Shown piece by piece: positions 5,328 to 6,439 of a stretch of DNA of 6,439 nucleotides (within the stretch, counting starts at the first letter, position 1; each line of letters opens with the position of its first letter). The notes beneath the pieces are model-generated. The model saw nothing but the letters and a program-made list of their open reading frames with translations, did not search any database and was not told where the DNA came from. The stretch is taken from NCBI GenBank assembly GCA_017990795.1, contig JAGNNG010000111.1, positions 1 through 6,439 of the forward strand, written 5' to 3'. The position numbers and the translations under genes are program-made. The stretch comes from Deltaproteobacteria bacterium. GTDB lineage: Bacteria > Myxococcota_A > Polyangia > Palsa-1104 > JAEUJZ01.

Positions 5328-6439
5328 TCACAACCTTGACGAAGGCAAGCGGGTAGACTCGGATGCACCATCGCCCTCGGAACCAGGTTCTAGCATCGAG
5401 GAAGCTGCGTCGGCAGTATCAATTGCAGCAGCGACGCTGGCTCCCACTCGCGGGGGGGCGCTACTGCGACGCTGCGGAATCACGGCATCGTCCTCGGGGG
5501 CAGGCAAAAAGACGCGGAAGATGGTGCCGCCTGAGGGGCGTCGCTCGATCTCGATCCAGCCATCGTGGTCCTTCACGATGCCTGCGGACACCGACAGACC
5601 CAGGCCGCTGCCGCTTGGCCCGTCGCCGAGCTTGCTCTTTTTGTCCAAGGTCTTGGTCGAGTAAAACGGCTCGAAGATACGCCCCAGATCCGCGTCGTCG
5701 ATGCCCACACCGGTGTCAGCCACCGACAGCATCACATACGCGCCCGGCGGCGCTTTATCCAGACCGGGTTTGCGACGAACCAGGCCATCCAGGTGCAGGT
5801 CCAGAGTGCCGCCCTCGGGCATCGCTTGAATAGCGTTTACGCACAGGTTCAGGCACACCTGCTGCAGCTGATCTGCATCGCCTAGCACCACAGGCCGCTT
5901 GGGTAGCAACGCGACCACGGCTGGGTCCTCATCGCCGCGCGTCGGCACCGCAAAGGGGTGCAGCATCGCTGTCACCTGCCGCGTACTCAGCTGGTGCTCC
6001 AAGAAGTCCAGCGTCGAAACACACACGCGCTGCAAGTCCAGCTCGGCCCGCGCCGGGGCTTTGCGTCGAGCGTAATCAAGCAGCTGCTGGATAATCTTGG
6101 TGATGCGCTCTGCTTGGGTGGCGATGATCTCGGCGTTTTTTTGCACAGCGGTGGGGTCGTCGCTGCGTCGCGCCATCACGCGTGCCCGACCGCCGATGAC
6201 GTTAAGCGGCGTACCCACTTCGTGCGCAATGCCTGCGGCCAGCTGCCCGATGGTCGCCAGCTTGTCCGAGTGTCGCAGTCGCGTCTCGAGCTGCAGCTTG
6301 GCATCCACGCCGGCCAGGATCTGCTCGCGCGCTTGCCGAAGCGAGCGCGTCATCTCGTTAAATCGGTCGGCCAGCAGGCCAATCTCGTCGCTGCGCTCAC
6401 GCAAGATGGCGCCGGTGTAGTCGCCGCGCGTGACCTCGT
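5328..6439 (-). CDS. Sensor histidine kinase, C-terminal part (runs off right edge)
   Basis: The reading frame stays open to the right edge, so the N-terminal sensor and membrane helices are missing. The TTG at 6404 is not the start: the eleven codons before it read EVTRGDYTGAI and join RERSDEIGLLADRFNEM, together forming the second half of a HAMP linker. A HisKA domain follows, with the H-box HEVGTPLNVI and phosphoacceptor His at codon 6222-6224. The HATPase domain has the N-box NLCVNAIQAM (Asn codon 5835-5837), G1 DTGVGI (from 5717), F-box FEPFYSTK and G2 GSGLGLS (5592-5612). The kinase should autophosphorylate and pass the phosphate to the NtrC-type regulator encoded next. This NtrB/ZraS-like domain order is typical of sigma-54 regulator partners. 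A Ser/Ala/Glu-rich tail of about 55 residues follows the ATPase domain and is of unknown use. The stop is TGA, two bases before the regulator ATG. Confidence 0.94.
   Translation of the reverse strand, partial: EVTRGDYTGAILRERSDEIGLLADRFNEMTRSLRQAREQILAGVDAKLQLETRLRHSDKLATIGQLAAGIAHEVGTPLNVIGGRARVMARRSDDPTAVQKNAEIIATQAERITKIIQQLLDYARRKAPARAELDLQRVCVSTLDFLEHQLSTRQVTAMLHPFAVPTRGDEDPAVVALLPKRPVVLGDADQLQQVCLNLCVNAIQAMPEGGTLDLHLDGLVRRKPGLDKAPPGAYVMLSVADTGVGIDDADLGRIFEPFYSTKTLDKKSKLGDGPSGSGLGLSVSAGIVKDHDGWIEIERRPSGGTIFRVFLPAPEDDAVIPQRRSSAPPRVGASVAAAIDTADAASSMLEPGSEGDGASESTRLPSSRL
5334..5337 (-). promoter_or_regulatory. Ribosome binding site deciding the regulator start
   Basis: AAGG lies inside the last codons of the kinase gene, eight bases before ATG 5325 and only two before GTG 5331. 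The spacing favours ATG. With the stop and start arranged as TGA-AC-ATG, ribosomes finishing the kinase can re-initiate on the regulator, which would keep the two proteins in a fixed ratio. Confidence 0.55.

Noticed and set aside
4636..5664. A 342-codon plus-strand open frame antisense to the regulator and kinase genes
   Set aside because: It is rich in Arg, His and Ala, has no recognisable domain, and lies opposite genes with complete motif sets. Long antisense frames of this sort are common in GC-rich DNA.
6402..6404. TTG as the start codon of the histidine kinase
   Set aside because: The frame continues to the right edge and the upstream codons complete a HAMP linker, so the gene begins outside the window.
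1..6439. CRISPR arrays, tRNA or rRNA genes, insertion sequences, defence genes
   Set aside because: I saw no regularly spaced repeats, no RNA gene signature, no transposase and no defence-type domain on either strand.

Overview
The window is a stretch of high-GC bacterial chromosome carrying five closely packed genes, all on the minus strand. They read from the right edge towards the left: sensor histidine kinase (cut by the right edge), NtrC-type sigma-54 response regulator, ABC1/UbiB-family atypical kinase, EngB (YihA/YsxC) ribosome-assembly GTPase, and a cation diffusion facilitator of the ZnT9/SLC30A9 type. The high GC, an NtrB/NtrC-type pair, long Ala/Ser/Pro-rich disordered tails and a eukaryote-like CDF branch suggest a deltaproteobacterium in the broad sense (Myxococcota or a neighbour). 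That assignment is inference from gene style and was not tested by a search.

Spacing supports a single transcription unit. The kinase stop and the preferred regulator start lie 2 bases apart. The regulator and the UbiB-like gene overlap by 41 bases (20 if a later start is used). EngB follows after 18 bases and the CDF gene after a further 37 bases that hold a strong Shine-Dalgarno. I saw no terminator between genes. Any promoter for the block lies beyond the right edge.

The two-component pair should sense a signal at the membrane through the HAMP-linked kinase and switch on sigma-54 promoters elsewhere. The other three genes act in membrane or quinone biology (ABC1 kinase), 50S subunit assembly (EngB) and divalent cation transport (CDF). 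Nothing in the sequence shows that the pair controls these three; they may simply be co-transcribed.

The leftmost 240 bases differ sharply. They are about 41% GC by hand count, falling to 25% in 61-120, against roughly 60-70% in sampled gene stretches. They contain two small inverted repeats and no convincing gene. This is the least explained part of the window. I did not find a clear previously undescribed system; the most notable points are the composition break, the ZnT9-like transporter with an atypical second metal-site motif, a long insert inside the kinase active-site region, and the unusual gene combination.
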